From positions 1 through 6,110 of the forward strand of contig JAUUYD010000155.1 in the NCBI GenBank assembly GCA_030590585.1: 6,110 bases of DNA, given 5' to 3'. The position numbers and the translations under genes are program-made. Position 1 is the stretch's first letter. Every line of letters starts with the position of its first letter. The notes under the pieces are model-generated. The model was not told the origin of the DNA. It ran no database searches and worked only from the letters and a program-made list of their open reading frames with translations. Shown here one piece after another: positions 5,260-6,110 of the stretch. Source of the stretch: Spirochaeta sp. (GTDB lineage: Bacteria; Spirochaetota; Spirochaetia; Spirochaetales_E; Spirochaetaceae_B).

Positions 5260-6110
5260 ATGGAATCTTTTAAACCCATATCCCGTGCTTTCTCCGATGC
5301 CTTGCTGCAGCTGCGGGCAAAGCCCCTTGTTTTCCTGCTGATCTGGCTGGCTCTCGGTTTGGCACCCCAGCTCCTGCTGAGCTTTACTTTCCAGGCTCCG
5401 ATTTCCGGAATGGTTGATTTGTCTTATGAAATAATCACTGAAACAATGGCATCAGGAGAGGCCGATCTGGTATTGAGTCAGGAGATGTCTGAAACCCTTG
5501 GCAAAGGACTGCGTGCAGTTGTTTTTATGATGGTGATTCTTGCATTTACGGCGATTTACCTCGGATCTGTACTGGCAGGTTTTGTCGGACGGTTCCGGAA
5601 CCGTGAGCTGCCGACATTGAGTGGTTCTTTTCGTGACGGGTTGAACCGGTTTCCGGATTTTATAAAAGCGGTGTTATTTGCAGCCTATAAAATTCTGGTG
5701 AAGCCGATTGTTGTTTTCATTGCCGGCGCTCTTATCGGGAGCCTTATGGGCCAGCCCGTATTCATTTATTTCTTCTTTTTAGTTTCCGGGGTACTGTTTC
5801 TGACGGGCCTGCTGCGCTTCGGGCTGGGTCCTTTTATTCATCTGTCTTTAGGGCTCAGAGGACGTGAATCATCAAGTATCAGTAAAGCTTATTATATGTC
5901 GCATCGCCCGGTGGTTTCGCTTCTTTTCATGTTCGTTATTCTGCTTCCGATGGTTCTTATCAGCATATTGATGAACTCACTGATTATGGTCGGACTGTTT
6001 TCCGGTGCCGGTGGGCTGCTTCTGGGGATACTGCAGAGCCTGATTCAACTGACCATGATAGTGGTTACAATAAACTTTGCCATGAACAATTTCCTGCCCC
6101 AGGATTGGGG
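5260..6110 (+). CDS. Polytopic inner-membrane protein of unknown function, 3'-truncated by window edge
   Basis: This is an open frame of 283 codons with no stop before the window end. I do not recognise its family with confidence. It begins MESFKPISRAFSD, a short amphipathic N-terminus, and then shows about six hydrophobic stretches: roughly residues 22-44, 84-110, 135-162, 166-187, 217-240 and 243-276. A polar, acidic loop lies between the first two (about 52-83), and basic loops such as RFRNR at 111-115 suggest cytoplasmic sides. The short segment SISKAYYMSHRP at 206-217 just before a membrane helix recalls the repeated helix-turn pattern of DUF975 or GDPD-membrane-domain type proteins, but this is only a resemblance. 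The ATG at 5260 is the first possible start: an in-frame TAG lies 12 bases upstream at 5248. The Shine-Dalgarno site is weak (GAG at 5254-5256, very close to the ATG). There is no obvious link to aryl-CoA metabolism, and it may belong to the next transcription unit. Confidence 0.8.
   Translation, partial: MESFKPISRAFSDALLQLRAKPLVFLLIWLALGLAPQLLLSFTFQAPISGMVDLSYEIITETMASGEADLVLSQEMSETLGKGLRAVVFMMVILAFTAIYLGSVLAGFVGRFRNRELPTLSGSFRDGLNRFPDFIKAVLFAAYKILVKPIVVFIAGALIGSLMGQPVFIYFFFLVSGVLFLTGLLRFGLGPFIHLSLGLRGRESSSISKAYYMSHRPVVSLLFMFVILLPMVLISILMNSLIMVGLFSGAGGLLLGILQSLIQLTMIVVTINFAMNNFLPQDW

Noticed and set aside
1..6110. Mobile element, phage, toxin-antitoxin, CRISPR or defence system
   Set aside because: No transposase, integrase, repeat array, nuclease or small paired genes are present; every gene but the last fits aryl-CoA and amino-acid metabolism.

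Overview
The window carries a compact one-strand metabolic operon for 2-oxo (aryl) acid oxidation and aryl-CoA chemistry, followed by a separate membrane-protein gene. All genes are on the + strand. Base composition is balanced, Shine-Dalgarno sites are bacterial in style, and the central enzyme is an oxygen-sensitive indolepyruvate oxidoreductase. Together these suggest an anaerobic bacterium, for example a fermenter, sulfate reducer, syntroph or free-living spirochaete. The sequence alone does not fix the phylum. There are no mobile elements, RNA genes, CRISPR arrays or phage features.

Layout: (1) 1-1601, iorA, the TPP-binding alpha subunit of indolepyruvate oxidoreductase, with its 5' end cut off by the window edge. 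(2) 1598-2164, iorB, the small beta subunit, complete. (3) 2161-3471 and (4) 3468-4769, two tandem, clearly diverged phenylacetate-CoA ligase (PaaK) paralogues, both with intact catalytic motifs. (5) 4781-5197, a small protein made of two ACT domains. (6) 5198-5259, a short spacer. (7) 5260 to the window end, a polytopic inner-membrane protein of unknown function, cut off at its 3' end.

The first four genes are joined by three successive 4-base stop/start overlaps (ATGA, ATGA, TTGA), and the ACT gene follows after 11 bases, so genes 1-5 are almost certainly one translationally coupled transcript. The likely biochemistry is this: aromatic amino acids are transaminated to arylpyruvates, IorAB decarboxylates these oxidatively to arylacetyl-CoA, and the PaaK enzymes interconvert arylacetyl-CoA and free arylacetate. 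The ACT protein is a plausible amino-acid sensor for the pathway. Direction (amino-acid degradation or reductive synthesis from aryl acids) cannot be read from the sequence.

The points most worth a second look are: IorA ends without the C-terminal ferredoxin-type [4Fe-4S] domain typical of the classical enzyme; the first PaaK has a reshaped presumed acyl-binding region while the second stays close to the family consensus; and both PaaKs keep a Cys/His quartet that could bind a metal. Otherwise this is a recognisable metabolic operon, and I see no evidence for an undescribed defence or mobile system.
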